Source of the DNA: an uncultured bacterium
GTDB lineage: Bacteria; Pseudomonadota; Gammaproteobacteria; Burkholderiales; Burkholderiaceae_E
Reading direction: 5' to 3'
Length of the DNA: 53,386 nt
Assembly: GCA_903907905.1 (NCBI GenBank)
Contig: CAIVPX010000062.1
Span: 1 to 53,386, forward strand
Under the pieces are notes generated by a model. It was not told the origin of the DNA. It was given only the letters and a program-made list of their open reading frames with translations, and searched no databases. Both the position numbers and the translations under genes were made by a program. This document shows, piece after piece, positions 8,867 through 18,049 of the stretch. Every line of letters starts with the position of its first letter. Position 1 is the stretch's first letter.

Positions 8867-9403
8867 TCAGTCCGCCTCGGGCTCAACGCCCAGGGCAACC
8901 AGCAGCCTCGACACCATGTTGTAAGCGGCGATCGCGGCCACCAGTTCTACGGTGGCTTGCGCGCCGATCTGCGCGGCCAGCGCTTCAACCCGGCCCTCGC
9001 TCACGCGAACCGATCGGGTCATGTCGAGGGTGAGCGCAATCGTGGCACGTTCGGCTTCATCGAACAGTGCCGGGTTGTCGGCCGCCGCGCCGGGGTCGCG
9101 CAAGGCATCAACCTGAGCCTGGGAGCCGCCGGCGGCGAGCAGTTCGGGCGCATGATGCATGAACTCGTACTCGGCCTCGTTCAGCACCGCCACGACGCAG
9201 ATACCGATCTCGCGAAGTCGGGGGGAGACCGAGAGTTGGGTCCGGACCGCGCCCATGTAAACATTCCAGCCGCGGGCCAGGGCCGGGCTATGCATCAGCA
9301 TGCGATCGAGGTTGAGCAGTCGCCCGCCACGCCGGGCCCGGATGGCCGCCACCAGTTCGGCAGGCTCGCTGATATCGGCAGGCACGTAGTCGATGCGAGG
9401 CAT
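8867..9403 (-). CDS. Carboxymuconolactone decarboxylase (AhpD-like) family protein
   Basis: A 178-residue all-helical protein of the CMD/AhpD fold. The start at 9403 was chosen because AAGGAC stands about 8 bases upstream and homology begins there; the open frame upstream is not coding. The core reads MLMHSPALARGWNVYMGAV, then ISPRLREIGICVVAVLNEAEYEFMHHAPEL-like sequence. The CxxC of the peroxidase AhpD is missing; the corresponding site is EYEFMHHA, as in the non-redox members of the family. It may be a decarboxylase or a helper of unknown role. It converges on the acyl-CoA dehydrogenase and diverges from rpsP. Confidence 0.8.
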   Translation of the reverse strand: MPRIDYVPADISEPAELVAAIRARRGGRLLNLDRMLMHSPALARGWNVYMGAVRTQLSVSPRLREIGICVVAVLNEAEYEFMHHAPELLAAGGSQAQVDALRDPGAAADNPALFDEAERATIALTLDMTRSVRVSEGRVEALAAQIGAQATVELVAAIAAYNMVSRLLVALGVEPEAD

Positions 9404-9497
9404 GGGGTGTCCTTCAAAAAGGGGCGGCGGCGCAATGTAACAGATGCCTCCTGTCGGAGGGGGGCGTCGCGCTTGACCCCCTACGCGGTGGCCTAAT

Positions 9498-9526
9498 TTG
9501 CCGGTTGGGGGCCACCCGGATACAAT
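9498..9526 (+). promoter_or_regulatory. Sigma-70 promoter of the rpsP-rimM-trmD operon
   Basis: TTGCCG (9498-9503) and TACAAT (9521-9526) have the ideal 17-bp spacing, with four and five matches to consensus. They lie about 37 bp upstream of the rpsP start, where a strong ribosomal-protein promoter is expected. Confidence 0.65.
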
Positions 9527-9562
9527 GGCGGGTTCACCGGATAAACTTTTTAGGAAAACGTG

Positions 9563-9823
9563 ATGGTTGTGATCCGTCTGTCGCGGGGCGGCGCCAAGAA
9601 GCGCCCGTTTTACAACATCGTGGCCACCGACAGGCAAAACCGTCGTGACGGCCGCTTCATCGAGCGCATCGGCTACTACAACCCGATTGCCGCCAAGTCG
9701 GAAGTGGGCCTCAAGATCGCCATGGACCGCATCGAGCACTGGACGAGTCACGGCGCGCAGCTGTCGCCTGCTGTCGAGCGTCTGATCAAGGCCGCCGCAG
9801 CCAGCGCACCGGCCGCCGCCTGA
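9563..9823 (+). CDS. rpsP: 30S ribosomal protein S16
   Basis: An 86-residue S16. [20 protein letters not shown] and [16 protein letters not shown] align directly with E. coli S16. The ATG at 9563 gives the conserved N-terminus; the GTG codon just before it is in frame but adds a residue not found in the family. AGGAAAA upstream is the ribosome-binding site. It is the first gene of the conserved rpsP-rimM-trmD-rplS order. S16 binds 16S rRNA early in 30S assembly. Confidence 0.97.
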   Translation: MVVIRLSRGGAKKRPFYNIVATDRQNRRDGRFIERIGYYNPIAAKSEVGLKIAMDRIEHWTSHGAQLSPAVERLIKAAAASAPAAA

Positions 9824-9913
9824 GCGCAGCATGCCGATCTGCCTCGGGTTGCGCGCTGCGAGCCCGGGCGTGTATGCCTGTCTGACGCCTGATTGGCGCA
9901 GACCCTCTCCCCG

Positions 9914-10522
9914 ATGAATTCTCCCGGTATGGGACCGGCTCCGGCTGAGTCGGTCGGCTTGCCGGATGACGCCGTCCTGGTAGGCCGCATCCGCGACGCC
10001 TGGGGCATTGCCGGTTGGGTTCGGGTCGAGCCCTTCAACCACCCGGATGAGTCAGTGCTGTTGTCGGCGCGGCGCTGGTGGTTGCGTTCGCCTCAGGCCT
10101 CGGTCGAGGGCATCGTGCGGCCGCCCCGGCCCAGCGTTGCTCGAAGCCCAGTCGGGCCGGTCTGCCTGAAAATCAGCCGATGTCGGGTTCATTCCGACGC
10201 GCTGGTTGCAAAGATGGTGGGCTACGACGACCGAAGCACTGCCGAGTCGCTCAAGGGCCTGGACATTCTGGTCAGTCGCGAGGCCTTTCCCCGGCCTGCC
10301 GAGGGCGAGTTCTACTGGGTGGATCTCATCGGTTGCGAGGTGAAAAACACCTCGGGGAGCACGCTCGGCGTGGTGTCGCAGATTGATCACCACGGTGCTC
10401 ACCCCATCCTCATTCTTCACGACGGCGAGCAGGAGCGACTGGTGCCCTTCGTCGAGGCCTACATTCAGCAGGTTGACCTGCCCGGCCGCCGCATCGTCGC
10501 CGACTGGGAGTCCGACTGGTAG
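9914..10522 (+). CDS. rimM: Ribosome maturation factor RimM
   Basis: A 202-residue RimM, which helps mature the head of the 30S subunit by binding S19. The N-terminal beta-barrel begins VLVGRIRDAWGIAGWVRVEPFN, and the PRC-barrel domain includes EGEFYWVDLIGCEVKN and LVPFVEAYIQQVDLPGRRIVADW. It is longer than the usual 170-180 residues because of a low-complexity Pro/Arg-rich insertion (about residues 58-77) in the N-terminal domain and a slightly long N-terminus. An in-frame TTG at 9893 and an ATG at 9929 are alternative starts. It lies 90 bp after rpsP and 24 bp before trmD. Confidence 0.92.
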   Translation: MNSPGMGPAPAESVGLPDDAVLVGRIRDAWGIAGWVRVEPFNHPDESVLLSARRWWLRSPQASVEGIVRPPRPSVARSPVGPVCLKISRCRVHSDALVAKMVGYDDRSTAESLKGLDILVSREAFPRPAEGEFYWVDLIGCEVKNTSGSTLGVVSQIDHHGAHPILILHDGEQERLVPFVEAYIQQVDLPGRRIVADWESDW

Positions 10523-10546
10523 CGCAGGCTGCCCGGGAAGGCTGCC

Positions 10547-11338
10547 ATGCTGCGTATCGACGTCATCACGATCTTTCCCGAGATGCTCGAGGCGGTCACG
10601 CGATTCGGCATCACGGGGCGCGCCCATGACCGCGGTCTCTGGCAACTGCAGGCCTGGAATCCGCGCGATTTCGTCACGGATGCGTGGCGCCGGGTCGATG
10701 ATCGGCCCTATGGCGGCGGGCCCGGCATGGTCATGCTGGCCCAGCCGCTGGCCGATACGCTCGCTGCGATCCACCAAGACCGGCAGGCCCTACCGGGCGC
10801 CAACACCGGAGGCGCGGGCGCCAAGGTGGTGGCGCTCTCGCCGCAGGGGCGCCCCTTCGATGACGCCGTGGCGCGCGACTTGGCCGCGGGCGGTGGGGTG
10901 ATTCTTCTGGCGGGCCGCTACGAGGCGGTCGATCAGCGCCTGCTCGACCGCCATGTCGACGAAGAGTGGGCGGTGGGCGAGTTTGTGGTCTCCGGCGGGG
11001 AACTGCCGGCGATGATGATCATCGACGCCGCCGTTCGCCTGCTCCCCGGGGCGCTGCACGATGCGGGCTCGGCGCAGCAGGACTCGTTTGCCGACGGCTT
11101 GCTCGATTGCCCGCATTACACCCGTCCCGAGGTATTTGAGGGCGTGCCGGTTCCCGAGGTACTCCTGTCCGGCCACCATGCGCGCATCGCCGTCTGGCGC
11201 CGGCAGCAGGCGCTGCGCGCCACGCTGCGAAAGCGGCCCGACCTCATCGAGCATGCCCGTCGGTCGGGGCTGCTCGGCGCGGCGGACGAGGCCTTCCTGC
11301 AGACAGAGGTTTTGCCTGATTCATCGGATTCAGGCTAA
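10547..11338 (+). CDS. trmD: tRNA (guanine-N1-)-methyltransferase TrmD
   Basis: A 263-residue TrmD that methylates G37 next to the anticodon, which prevents frameshifting. It has the trefoil-knot SPOUT motifs: [21 protein letters not shown] at the start, [43 protein letters not shown] and [25 protein letters not shown]. Length and motifs are normal. It is in the rpsP operon, and the last ~27 bases contain a promoter reading toward rplS. Confidence 0.96.
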   Translation: MLRIDVITIFPEMLEAVTRFGITGRAHDRGLWQLQAWNPRDFVTDAWRRVDDRPYGGGPGMVMLAQPLADTLAAIHQDRQALPGANTGGAGAKVVALSPQGRPFDDAVARDLAAGGGVILLAGRYEAVDQRLLDRHVDEEWAVGEFVVSGGELPAMMIIDAAVRLLPGALHDAGSAQQDSFADGLLDCPHYTRPEVFEGVPVPEVLLSGHHARIAVWRRQQALRATLRKRPDLIEHARRSGLLGAADEAFLQTEVLPDSSDSG

Positions 11339-11341
11339 AAT
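11312..11341 (+). promoter_or_regulatory. Sigma-70 promoter for rplS inside the end of trmD
   Basis: TTGCCT (11312-11317) and TAAAAT (11336-11341) are 18 bp apart, with four and five consensus matches. Transcription would start near 11348 and give rplS a leader of about 340 nt. Confidence 0.58.
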
Positions 11342-11688
11342 CTATGGTTTGCCAAAGAGGCGAGGCTTTACCCGGTCGGGTTTGGTCGGGTTAGAGGGGG
11401 TCGTCTGGCGATTTTGGGTTTGGCAAAGGTGTTTTCCAGTGTGCGTGAGCTGAAGCGGTGCCGGGGGCTTGTTGCCGGGGCCTGCGTCTCGGTTTGAGGC
11501 AACTGGTGCGGACGTCCGGGTAGTCTGGGCGGTTTCCATCCTCTGGTCGGGTTTTGATCCGGGGGCTGTTGCAGGCGGTGCCAGGTGCCCGGTCTGCGGC
11601 GGTCTGACGATCGGTGGGCTGAGCGCCCGCTTGCGAGTGCCGTCCGACGGCAGCTCCACCGTTCCAAGATGGCTGAAGGAGTGTTCTC
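11342..11688 (+). other. Long untranslated leader between trmD and rplS
   Basis: This 347-bp stretch holds no gene with recognisable homology on either strand. It is G/T-rich on the plus strand, includes the near-repeat CGGTCGGGTT / TGGTCGGGTT, and has a short inverted repeat TGCCG-TCCGA-CGGCA at 11638-11652 just before the rplS ribosome-binding site. With a promoter at its upstream end it is probably a structured mRNA leader, possibly for autoregulation by L19. No described L19 leader motif was recognised. Confidence 0.4.
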
Positions 11689-12072
11689 ATGGATCTCATC
11701 AAGCAGCTCGAGCAGGAAGAAATCGCACGCCTCGGCAAGAAAATCCCTGTCTTTGCACCGGGTGACACGGTCGTGGTGAGCGTCAACGTGGTCGAGGGCA
11801 CGCGCAAGCGCGTCCAGGCTTACGAAGGCGTCGTCATTGCCAAGCGCAATCGCGGCCTCAACTCGTCGTTCATCGTCCGCAAGATCTCGTCGGGCGAAGG
11901 CGTCGAGCGTACGTTCCAACTGTATTCCCCGCTCATCGCCAATATCGAGGTCAAGCGTCGTGGCGATGTGCGTCGGGCCAAGCTTTACTACCTGCGTCAG
12001 CGTTCGGGCAAATCGGCCCGAATCAAGGAAAAGCTGACGGGCAAAGCCCCCACGGCTCCCGCCGCCGCCTGA
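11689..12072 (+). CDS. rplS: 50S ribosomal protein L19
   Basis: A 127-residue L19. [55 protein letters not shown] and [14 protein letters not shown] are diagnostic. It sits at the 30S-50S interface. The C-terminus after KIKEKLTGK-like sequence ([17 protein letters not shown]) has a short Ala/Pro tail, common in this order. The ribosome-binding site is GGAGTG. It is separated from trmD by about 350 bp and has its own promoter. Confidence 0.96.
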   Translation: MDLIKQLEQEEIARLGKKIPVFAPGDTVVVSVNVVEGTRKRVQAYEGVVIAKRNRGLNSSFIVRKISSGEGVERTFQLYSPLIANIEVKRRGDVRRAKLYYLRQRSGKSARIKEKLTGKAPTAPAAA

Positions 12073-12174
12073 GCGGTAACCCCCCCGCACCGGGTTCGGG
12101 CGCTGGCCGCGCCCAGCATCGGTCGCGGGCGTCCGCAGGGCGATTGTCAGGCTGACTGATCTCAGGAGGCGACC

Positions 12175-12840
12175 ATCGACCCGCGAGCCTGGCCCGTGGT
12201 TGCAATCGACGAAGGCTTGCCACCCGTGGCGCCAGCACGGCTGTCGGCTGACGCGCTGCGGCGACGCTTTGCAGCGCCGCCCGTCTGGCAGCCCGAGTTG
12301 CTGGCTGACCGCTCGCATTTGTCCGGAGAGTCCAGGCCGGCGGCGGTGCTCATGCCGATCATCGACCACCCCAGTGGCGCCACCATGCTGCTCACGCAGC
12401 GCACCGCCCATCTCAAGCGCCATTCGGGTCAGGTGGCGTTTCCCGGGGGGCGCCACGAGCCTGACGACCCCAGCCTTTTCGCGACGGCCTTGCGCGAGGC
12501 CCACGAGGAAATCGGCCTCGAGCCCGACCGGGTGGAGGTCATCGGCCGCATGCCCGACTACCTCACGGGATCGGGCTATCGAGTGACCCCGGTCGTGGCC
12601 CTGCTCGCGCCGGGTTTCCAGCCCCGGCCCGACCCCTTCGAGGTTGCAGACGTGTTTGAAGTCCCTCTCGACTTCCTCATGAATCCGCGCAATCACCAGC
12701 GTCGGCGTATTCTGTCGGACGAAGGAGAACGGCAGTTTTTCGCCATGCCCTGGCAAGCCCCTGACTCGGAAGCAGAGTACTTCATCTGGGGGGCCACGGC
12801 AGCGATGCTGCGCAATCTCTACCGCATGCTGTCCGCCTAG
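12175..12840 (+). CDS. Nudix hydrolase, CoA pyrophosphatase (NudL-like), probable ATC start
   Basis: A Nudix protein of about 221 residues that should split CoA or acyl-CoA into phosphopantetheine and 3',5'-ADP. It has the UPF0035 signature LLTQRTAHLKRHSGQVAFPGG followed by the Nudix core ALREAHEEIGL, which binds Mg2+. The start is odd. A perfect AGGAGG (12164-12169) is followed five bases later by ATC (12175) in frame, giving DPRAWPVVAIDEG, a typical N-terminus of this family. The first ordinary start, GTG at 12196, lies 26 bases from that site and has no other good one. A stop codon at 12157 limits the frame. Translation from ATC is therefore inferred; the fallback is GTG at 12196 (214 residues). 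Confidence 0.85.
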   Translation: MDPRAWPVVAIDEGLPPVAPARLSADALRRRFAAPPVWQPELLADRSHLSGESRPAAVLMPIIDHPSGATMLLTQRTAHLKRHSGQVAFPGGRHEPDDPSLFATALREAHEEIGLEPDRVEVIGRMPDYLTGSGYRVTPVVALLAPGFQPRPDPFEVADVFEVPLDFLMNPRNHQRRRILSDEGERQFFAMPWQAPDSEAEYFIWGATAAMLRNLYRMLSA

Positions 12841-12848
12841 GTGCCATC

Positions 12849-13820
12849 GTGGGATTCATCGCGCTCATCTTTGCCCTGCTGATCGAACAGGGACGGCCCT
12901 TGCCGGCCAACAACCTTGCTCACCGCTTCATCACGGGGTTGGCCGAGTTCGTGCGCGGCAGCACCGATGCGGGGCAGCGTCAGCATGGCCTGGTGGGCTG
13001 GCTGGTCGTGGTCGGATTCACGCTGGGCGTGTTGGTCGCCCTCGATCGACTGGCCGCGGCCCTGCATCCGCTGGCCCAGTTCAGCCTCCACGTGGTGGTG
13101 CTGTATTTCACAGCGGGTTTTCGGCAGTTCAGCCATGCCTTCACCGAGATTCAGGTGGCGCTGGCGGCCGACGACCTGCCGGGCGCGCGTCGCGTGCTCG
13201 AGCGCTGGCTCACCGACATTTCGCCGGACGATCGTATCGACATGCCCGCGCGCGACGCGCCGGTCGAGGTGGTCTGTCGCCTTGCGATCGCGCATGCACT
13301 GGTGGCGGCGCATCGTCATGTATTCGGGCCGCTGTTCTGGTACATCCTGCTGCCGGGTCCGATCGGACCCGTGCTCTACCGGCTCGCCGAGTCGCTGGCC
13401 CGACGCTGGGCCAGTCCGATTACGCAGGGCGAGACTCGCGTGGTGGAGCCCTACGGCCGCATGGCCGAACTCGCCTACCGGGTGCTCGATTGGCTGCCCG
13501 TCAGACTCTCGGCTGCGGGGTTTGCCATCGTGGGCAACTTCGAGGATGCCATCTACTGCTGGCGGGGCGCCGTCTCGGCGGGAACGGGCAGCGAGCAGAG
13601 GGCCTTGCTGCTGGCCACGGGGGGCGGTGCGCTTGGGTTGCGCATTGCCGAGGCGGAACTCGAGGCGCGCTGGGCCTCGGGCGAGCAGGGCTTCGAGTGG
13701 CAGGGCGTGTCGCCTGATGCCTCGGGGCTGCGCAGTGCCGTGGGCCTGGTCTGGCGCTCGGTCATCCTCTGGATCGGACTCTACGCCATGGTCAGCGTGG
13801 CCGCCTGGCTGGGTCAGTAG
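12849..13820 (+). CDS. CobD/CbiB-family membrane protein
   Basis: A 323-residue membrane protein with an N-terminal hydrophobic helix, a helix near residues 50-65, and FTAGFRQFSHAFTEIQVALAADDLPGARRVLERW (residues about 87-120), which is characteristic of the CobD/CbiB fold shared with AmpE. True CbiB is an amide synthase in cobalamin synthesis. This version stands alone without cobalamin genes, next to the Nudix gene, so a cobalamin role is doubtful and an AmpE-like accessory role is possible. The GTG start has AGGTG five bases upstream and lies 8 bp after the Nudix stop. Its 3' end overlaps rsgA on the other strand by 7 bp. Confidence 0.78.
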   Translation: MGFIALIFALLIEQGRPLPANNLAHRFITGLAEFVRGSTDAGQRQHGLVGWLVVVGFTLGVLVALDRLAAALHPLAQFSLHVVVLYFTAGFRQFSHAFTEIQVALAADDLPGARRVLERWLTDISPDDRIDMPARDAPVEVVCRLAIAHALVAAHRHVFGPLFWYILLPGPIGPVLYRLAESLARRWASPITQGETRVVEPYGRMAELAYRVLDWLPVRLSAAGFAIVGNFEDAIYCWRGAVSAGTGSEQRALLLATGGGALGLRIAEAELEARWASGEQGFEWQGVSPDASGLRSAVGLVWRSVILWIGLYAMVSVAAWLGQ

Positions 13821-14764
13821 GGGCGTCCCGTTTGCAGCGTGTCCTCGAGCATGCGCAGGTAAAGCGCGTGCCGGCGGGCATCCAGGGCACCGTCGTCCAT
13901 CGCCGCCCGCACCGCGCAACCCGGCTCATCACGGTGCTGACAGTTGCCGAAGCGGCAGTGACCCAGCCAGGGCGCGATGTCGGGAAGAGCATGCATGAGT
14001 TGCGAGGCCGATAGGTGGGCCAGGCCAAACAGCTGAAACCCCGGCGAATCGATGAGCGCCGCACCCGCTGGCAGGTGTGTGCCGCGATCGAACATGCGGC
14101 AGAAGGTGGTGGTGTGCCGACCCGAGGAGAGCGCTTCCGAGATTGCCTGGGTCGCCATCTCGGCCTCGGGGATCAGCAGGTTCACCAAGGTGGACTTGCC
14201 CATGCCGCTTTGCCCGAGCAGCAGGGTACAGCGGCCTGCCAATGAGCCTTGCAGTGTCTCGATGCTGGTCTGCGGCTGCGCCTTGGCGCTCAGGCGAAGC
14301 ACCGGATAGCCGAGCGATTCATACAGGCGCAGACGCGGCTCGATTCGGGCATGGGCGTCGGCGACGTCGGTCTTGCCGGCGATGATGAGTACGCTCACCT
14401 GCTCGACCGCTGCTGCGGCCAGCACTCTGACCAGCAACTCTTCTGAGAAGAGCGGCTCGCCTGCCAGGACGATCGCGGCCTGATCGATGTTGGCGGCAAG
14501 CAGTTTGGTGCGACCCGCGTCGCTGCGTCGCAGGCAGTTGCGACGCGGCTCGACAGACTCGATGGCCGCCTGCGTGTCGCCGATCAGGGTGAGTTCGACC
14601 CGATCGCCCACACAACAGTCGCTGCGCCGGCCGCGCGCCACCGCCTGTCGCAGCAGGTCGGACTCGCCGTCAACCCTGACGAGCAACTGCCGCCCGTGGC
14701 TGGCGGCGACGACGCCCCGGGCCCGCGCAGGGGCGCGTTCGCCGGCCGGCGACGGCCTACGCAT
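13814..14764 (-). CDS. rsgA: Ribosome small subunit-dependent GTPase A
   Basis: A 316-residue circularly permuted GTPase that checks late 30S maturation. An N-terminal OB-fold leads to the GTPase domain, with P-loop GQSGMGKST, switch HTTTFCRMF and DSPGFQLFGL. The C-terminal zinc knuckle is CRFGNCQHRDEPGC. The G4 motif, normally NKxD, reads AGKTD here, so the asparagine that reads the guanine base is replaced by glycine. That could lower nucleotide specificity. The gene follows the M48 protease by 5 bp on the same strand, so they are likely one operon. Confidence 0.93.
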   Translation of the reverse strand: MRRPSPAGERAPARARGVVAASHGRQLLVRVDGESDLLRQAVARGRRSDCCVGDRVELTLIGDTQAAIESVEPRRNCLRRSDAGRTKLLAANIDQAAIVLAGEPLFSEELLVRVLAAAAVEQVSVLIIAGKTDVADAHARIEPRLRLYESLGYPVLRLSAKAQPQTSIETLQGSLAGRCTLLLGQSGMGKSTLVNLLIPEAEMATQAISEALSSGRHTTTFCRMFDRGTHLPAGAALIDSPGFQLFGLAHLSASQLMHALPDIAPWLGHCRFGNCQHRDEPGCAVRAAMDDGALDARRHALYLRMLEDTLQTGRPY

Positions 14765-14769
14765 CCGGC

Positions 14770-16059
14770 TTAGACGGAGCCTGCCGCGAGCAGGCGTCCA
14801 ATGCGCTGCGGGGCGGGCGGGTGCGAGTCGTGGACCGCTGAATAAAGCGGATCGGGTGTGAGGGTGGCGGCGTTGTCCTGGTAGAGCTTCAGCAGCGCGC
14901 TCACCATGGGCCGGGCGCCCGTGGTGCGGGCCGCAAAAGCGTCTGCTGCAAATTCATCCCGGCGCGAGAACCAGCTGGCGATCGGCGCGAACATGAAGGT
15001 GAACACCGGCGTGACCAGCATGAAGAGCAGCAGCGCGCAGGCATTGCGCGTGACGCCATCAGGTGAGGTGCCCAGCCCTTCATAGAACCAGGTTTGCTCG
15101 CTCAGCCAGGCGAGCAGCCAGAGCGCGAGCAGGCTGATGACGGCCATGACGCTCAGCCGTTTGGTGAGATGCCGCAGCTTGAAGTGCCCCAGCTCGTGTG
15201 CAAGCACGGCTTCGATCTCGTCGGGTTCGAGTTGGCGCAACAGCGTGTCGAAGAAGACGATGCGTCGCGAGCGGCCAAAGCCCGTGAAGTAGGCATTGCC
15301 GTGGGCCGATCGCCGGCTGCCGTCCATGACGAACAGACCGCCGCTGGCAAAGCCCGTTCGATCGAGCAGGGCCTGGACCTTCTGTCGCACCGGCCCCTCG
15401 GGCAGGGGCTCGAAGCGGTTGAACAGCGGCGCGATCAGCGTCGGGTAGAGCAGCAGAACGCCCACGTTGAAGCTCATCCAGAGCGCCCAGGCCCAGATCC
15501 ACCACTGATTGCCGGCGGCCGACATGAGGCCGAGCACGCCCGCCGCCAGGGGCAGTCCCAGGAGGGCCAGCACTATTGCCGTCTTGAAGAGGTCCGCGAT
15601 GAAAAGACCGGGCGTCATGCGGTTGAAGCCAAAGCGCGCCTCGAGATGAAATTGCCGGTACCACGCGAAGGGCAGATCGATGAGCGCCCCGGCCAGGGCA
15701 AAGGTGACCAGCAAGAGCAGTGGTCGCATCCAGTCGAGCGACTCGGGAAGCAGGGCGCCCAGCGCGATGAAGAACTGAACGCCGCCCAACAGGGTGAGCA
15801 CGACGAGCCAGGCAGCCTGTACCAGGAGCTCGAAGAGGCCCAGTTGCACGCGTGCGATGGTGTATCGGGCCGCCTTGTGGTGGGTGTCGAGGCTGATGCG
15901 TTCGGCGAATTCGACTGGTACCTGGCCCTGGTGGTTTGCGACATGCCGGATGTGTCGGGTTGCCAGCCAGATTCGCAAGGCCGTGCCAAGCAGCAGGACG
16001 ATGACGAAGAGGACCGTGAAGGTGAATGAAGACGAGCCGGACGGAATCACGCCTGCCAT
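14770..16059 (-). CDS. M48 family membrane metallopeptidase (Ste24-like)
   Basis: A 429-residue integral membrane zinc protease. The zinc motif is [10 protein letters not shown], with the third ligand in [13 protein letters not shown], and an aromatic-rich N-terminal half carries about five transmembrane helices. This is the CAAX-protease-1/Ste24 organisation rather than the short HtpX. The start at 16059 (MAGVIPSG) is the first ATG; an in-frame TTG lies at 16086. It is divergent from orn with only 32 bp between starts, so their promoters must overlap or lie inside the genes. It probably takes part in membrane-protein quality control. Confidence 0.88.
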   Translation of the reverse strand: MAGVIPSGSSSFTFTVLFVIVLLLGTALRIWLATRHIRHVANHQGQVPVEFAERISLDTHHKAARYTIARVQLGLFELLVQAAWLVVLTLLGGVQFFIALGALLPESLDWMRPLLLLVTFALAGALIDLPFAWYRQFHLEARFGFNRMTPGLFIADLFKTAIVLALLGLPLAAGVLGLMSAAGNQWWIWAWALWMSFNVGVLLLYPTLIAPLFNRFEPLPEGPVRQKVQALLDRTGFASGGLFVMDGSRRSAHGNAYFTGFGRSRRIVFFDTLLRQLEPDEIEAVLAHELGHFKLRHLTKRLSVMAVISLLALWLLAWLSEQTWFYEGLGTSPDGVTRNACALLLFMLVTPVFTFMFAPIASWFSRRDEFAADAFAARTTGARPMVSALLKLYQDNAATLTPDPLYSAVHDSHPPAPQRIGRLLAAGSV

Positions 16060-16091
16060 GTGTGAGAATGACAACTGGAGGATCAAAGATT

Positions 16092-16667
16092 ATGTCACAG
16101 GCTCCCAACGACACGCTGCTCATTTGGGTCGACATGGAGATGACCGGGCTCAGGCCCGACATCGACCGCATCATCGAGGTCGCGCTGGTCGTCACCGACA
16201 ACGATCTGCGCGTGCTCGCCCAGAGCGAAGCGTTTGCGATCCATCAGCCCGAGCCGGTTCTCGAGGCGATGGACGACTGGAATCGCAACACGCACAAGCG
16301 CTCCGGGCTGAGTGATCGCGTGCGTGTCTCGCCCTGGAACGAAGCCGGCGCCGAACAGTCTTTACTCGAATTCCTCGCGCCCTGGGTACCTGCGGGCAAG
16401 TCCCCCATGTGCGGCAATTCCATCTGCCAGGACCGGCGCTTCATGGCCCGCTACATGCCGAAGCTCGAGTCATATTTCCACTATCGCAACCTTGATGTCA
16501 GCACTCTCAAGGAGTTGTGCCGCCGCTGGCGTCCCGATATTGCCCGCCAGTTCGGCAAACGCGGGGCGCACACGGCGCTGGCCGACATTCACGAGTCGAT
16601 CGAGGAACTGCGCTTCTATCGCGAGCGCTTCATCGGGGCGGTGTCTACCGCAGCGCCCTCAGTCTGA
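16092..16667 (+). CDS. orn: Oligoribonuclease
   Basis: A 191-residue DEDDh 3'-5' exoribonuclease that finishes RNA turnover by degrading dinucleotides, including pGpG from cyclic di-GMP. Acidic residues are in [20 protein letters not shown] and [11 protein letters not shown] (with the histidine). The start at 16092 follows GGAGG by ten bases and gives the conserved N-terminus. Length matches E. coli Orn (181) with a short C-terminal tail. The 3' end overlaps the converging MATE gene by 52 bp. Confidence 0.95.
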   Translation: MSQAPNDTLLIWVDMEMTGLRPDIDRIIEVALVVTDNDLRVLAQSEAFAIHQPEPVLEAMDDWNRNTHKRSGLSDRVRVSPWNEAGAEQSLLEFLAPWVPAGKSPMCGNSICQDRRFMARYMPKLESYFHYRNLDVSTLKELCRRWRPDIARQFGKRGAHTALADIHESIEELRFYRERFIGAVSTAAPSV

Positions 16668-18049
16668 GGGTCGCGGCGCCAGGTGCGGGCAAGCAGGACT
16701 GCGAGTGCGACGGTGGCGACGGCCAGGCTGACCGTTCCTGCCACCCAGAAGCCGGCCGCACCGGGCGATGCGTCGCCGCCGGCGAGCCCCTGCGCGGGGC
16801 GTCCGTAGGTCAGCCACCAGCCGCCCCCCAGGCCGATACCCCAGAGCGCGGTCAGGTGCACCAGCATCGGCGAGGCGGTGATGTGCCAGGCGCGGAGCAC
16901 CAGCGTGAGCTGAGTCTGGGCGCTGTCGAAAAAGTGGAAGAAGCAGACCAGACCCACCAGCGGCGCGGCCATTGCAATCACCGCCGCGTCATTGCTGAAA
17001 AGCTGGGACAGCGGGGCGCGCAGCAGATACAGCATGGCCATCGCGATCAGGCCGGCCAACCCGCCCAGCCTCAAGCCGGTGAGTGCCACATGGCGTGCAT
17101 GGCGCGACTGCCCCGCGCCCAGCGACTGAGCTGACATCGTGCTGGTGGCAATACCGATGGCCAGCCCCACCATGTAGCTCAGCCCTGCGAGCCGGGCCGC
17201 GATCTGATGGCTGGCGCCGACGGCCGCCTCCTGTCGCGCCAGAAAGATCGCCATGAAGGTGAAGGCCGTCACTTCGACCAGTTGCGTTGCGCCGATGGGC
17301 AGACCGAGCTTGAGGGTGCGCAGCATCCACGCACTGCTGGGGCGGACGGGTCGCAGGATCCGGTACTCGCGCAACTCGGGCTGCCAGGCCAGTAGCATCA
17401 CGGTCGCCAGCACCGTCAGCCAGGCGATCACGGCGGTGGCGACACCGCAGCCTGCGCCCCCCATCGCGGGAATCAGTTCGGTATTGCCCACCTTCAGCCC
17501 GTACATGAAGAGCAAGTTGGCTGGCACCTTGAAGACCAGCATCGAGAGGTTGAGCGACATCACCAGGCCCGGCCGTGAGGTGGAAACCGCCAGGGCGTGA
17601 AAGAGCCGAAACAGCAGCGCAGCGGGCAGGCCGGCCGCAGCGGCCAGAAGATAGGGGCGTGTGACGGCGGCCACCTGCTCGGGCGGTTGGGCGATGTCCA
17701 GCCAGAAACCGGTTAGGCTCAGCGCCAGACAGCCCGGAATGCTCAGCAGCAGGGCGAGCCAGAAGCCTTGCCTCACCTCTTCGCTGATGGCCGCTGGCCG
17801 ACCCGCGCCGTGGTGTCGGGCGCAAACCGGCACCAACGCCAGGAGAATGCCCATCAGTCCGATGTAGACGGAAAAGTAGATGCTCGAACCCAGCCCGACG
17901 CCCGCGACGTCGTGGGCCGAGAGGCGACCCGCCATCAGGGTGTCGATGATGCCGTTCATCATCACCGCCACTTGGGCAACAAACAGGGGCGATGCCATGC
18001 GCAGCAGTCGCCAGGTGAGGCCGCCGCCGGGTTCGGGTGAGGCGCTCAC
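16616..18049 (-). CDS. MATE-family multidrug/metabolite exporter
   Basis: A 477-residue membrane protein with twelve predicted helices in two similar halves. The opening [36 protein letters not shown] is typical of NorM-type MATE transporters, and the second half begins [18 protein letters not shown]. These exchange cationic drugs or metabolites for Na+ or H+. The GTG start at 18049 overlaps the stop of the upstream glycosyltransferase in a GTGA, so translation is coupled. The frame stays open far upstream, but that part is the glycosyltransferase read out of frame. Coupling to a lipid-linked sugar transferase makes export of an envelope precursor possible, but this is speculation. Confidence 0.88.
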   Translation of the reverse strand: MSASPEPGGGLTWRLLRMASPLFVAQVAVMMNGIIDTLMAGRLSAHDVAGVGLGSSIYFSVYIGLMGILLALVPVCARHHGAGRPAAISEEVRQGFWLALLLSIPGCLALSLTGFWLDIAQPPEQVAAVTRPYLLAAAAGLPAALLFRLFHALAVSTSRPGLVMSLNLSMLVFKVPANLLFMYGLKVGNTELIPAMGGAGCGVATAVIAWLTVLATVMLLAWQPELREYRILRPVRPSSAWMLRTLKLGLPIGATQLVEVTAFTFMAIFLARQEAAVGASHQIAARLAGLSYMVGLAIGIATSTMSAQSLGAGQSRHARHVALTGLRLGGLAGLIAMAMLYLLRAPLSQLFSNDAAVIAMAAPLVGLVCFFHFFDSAQTQLTLVLRAWHITASPMLVHLTALWGIGLGGGWWLTYGRPAQGLAGGDASPGAAGFWVAGTVSLAVATVALAVLLARTWRRDPQTEGAAVDTAPMKRSR

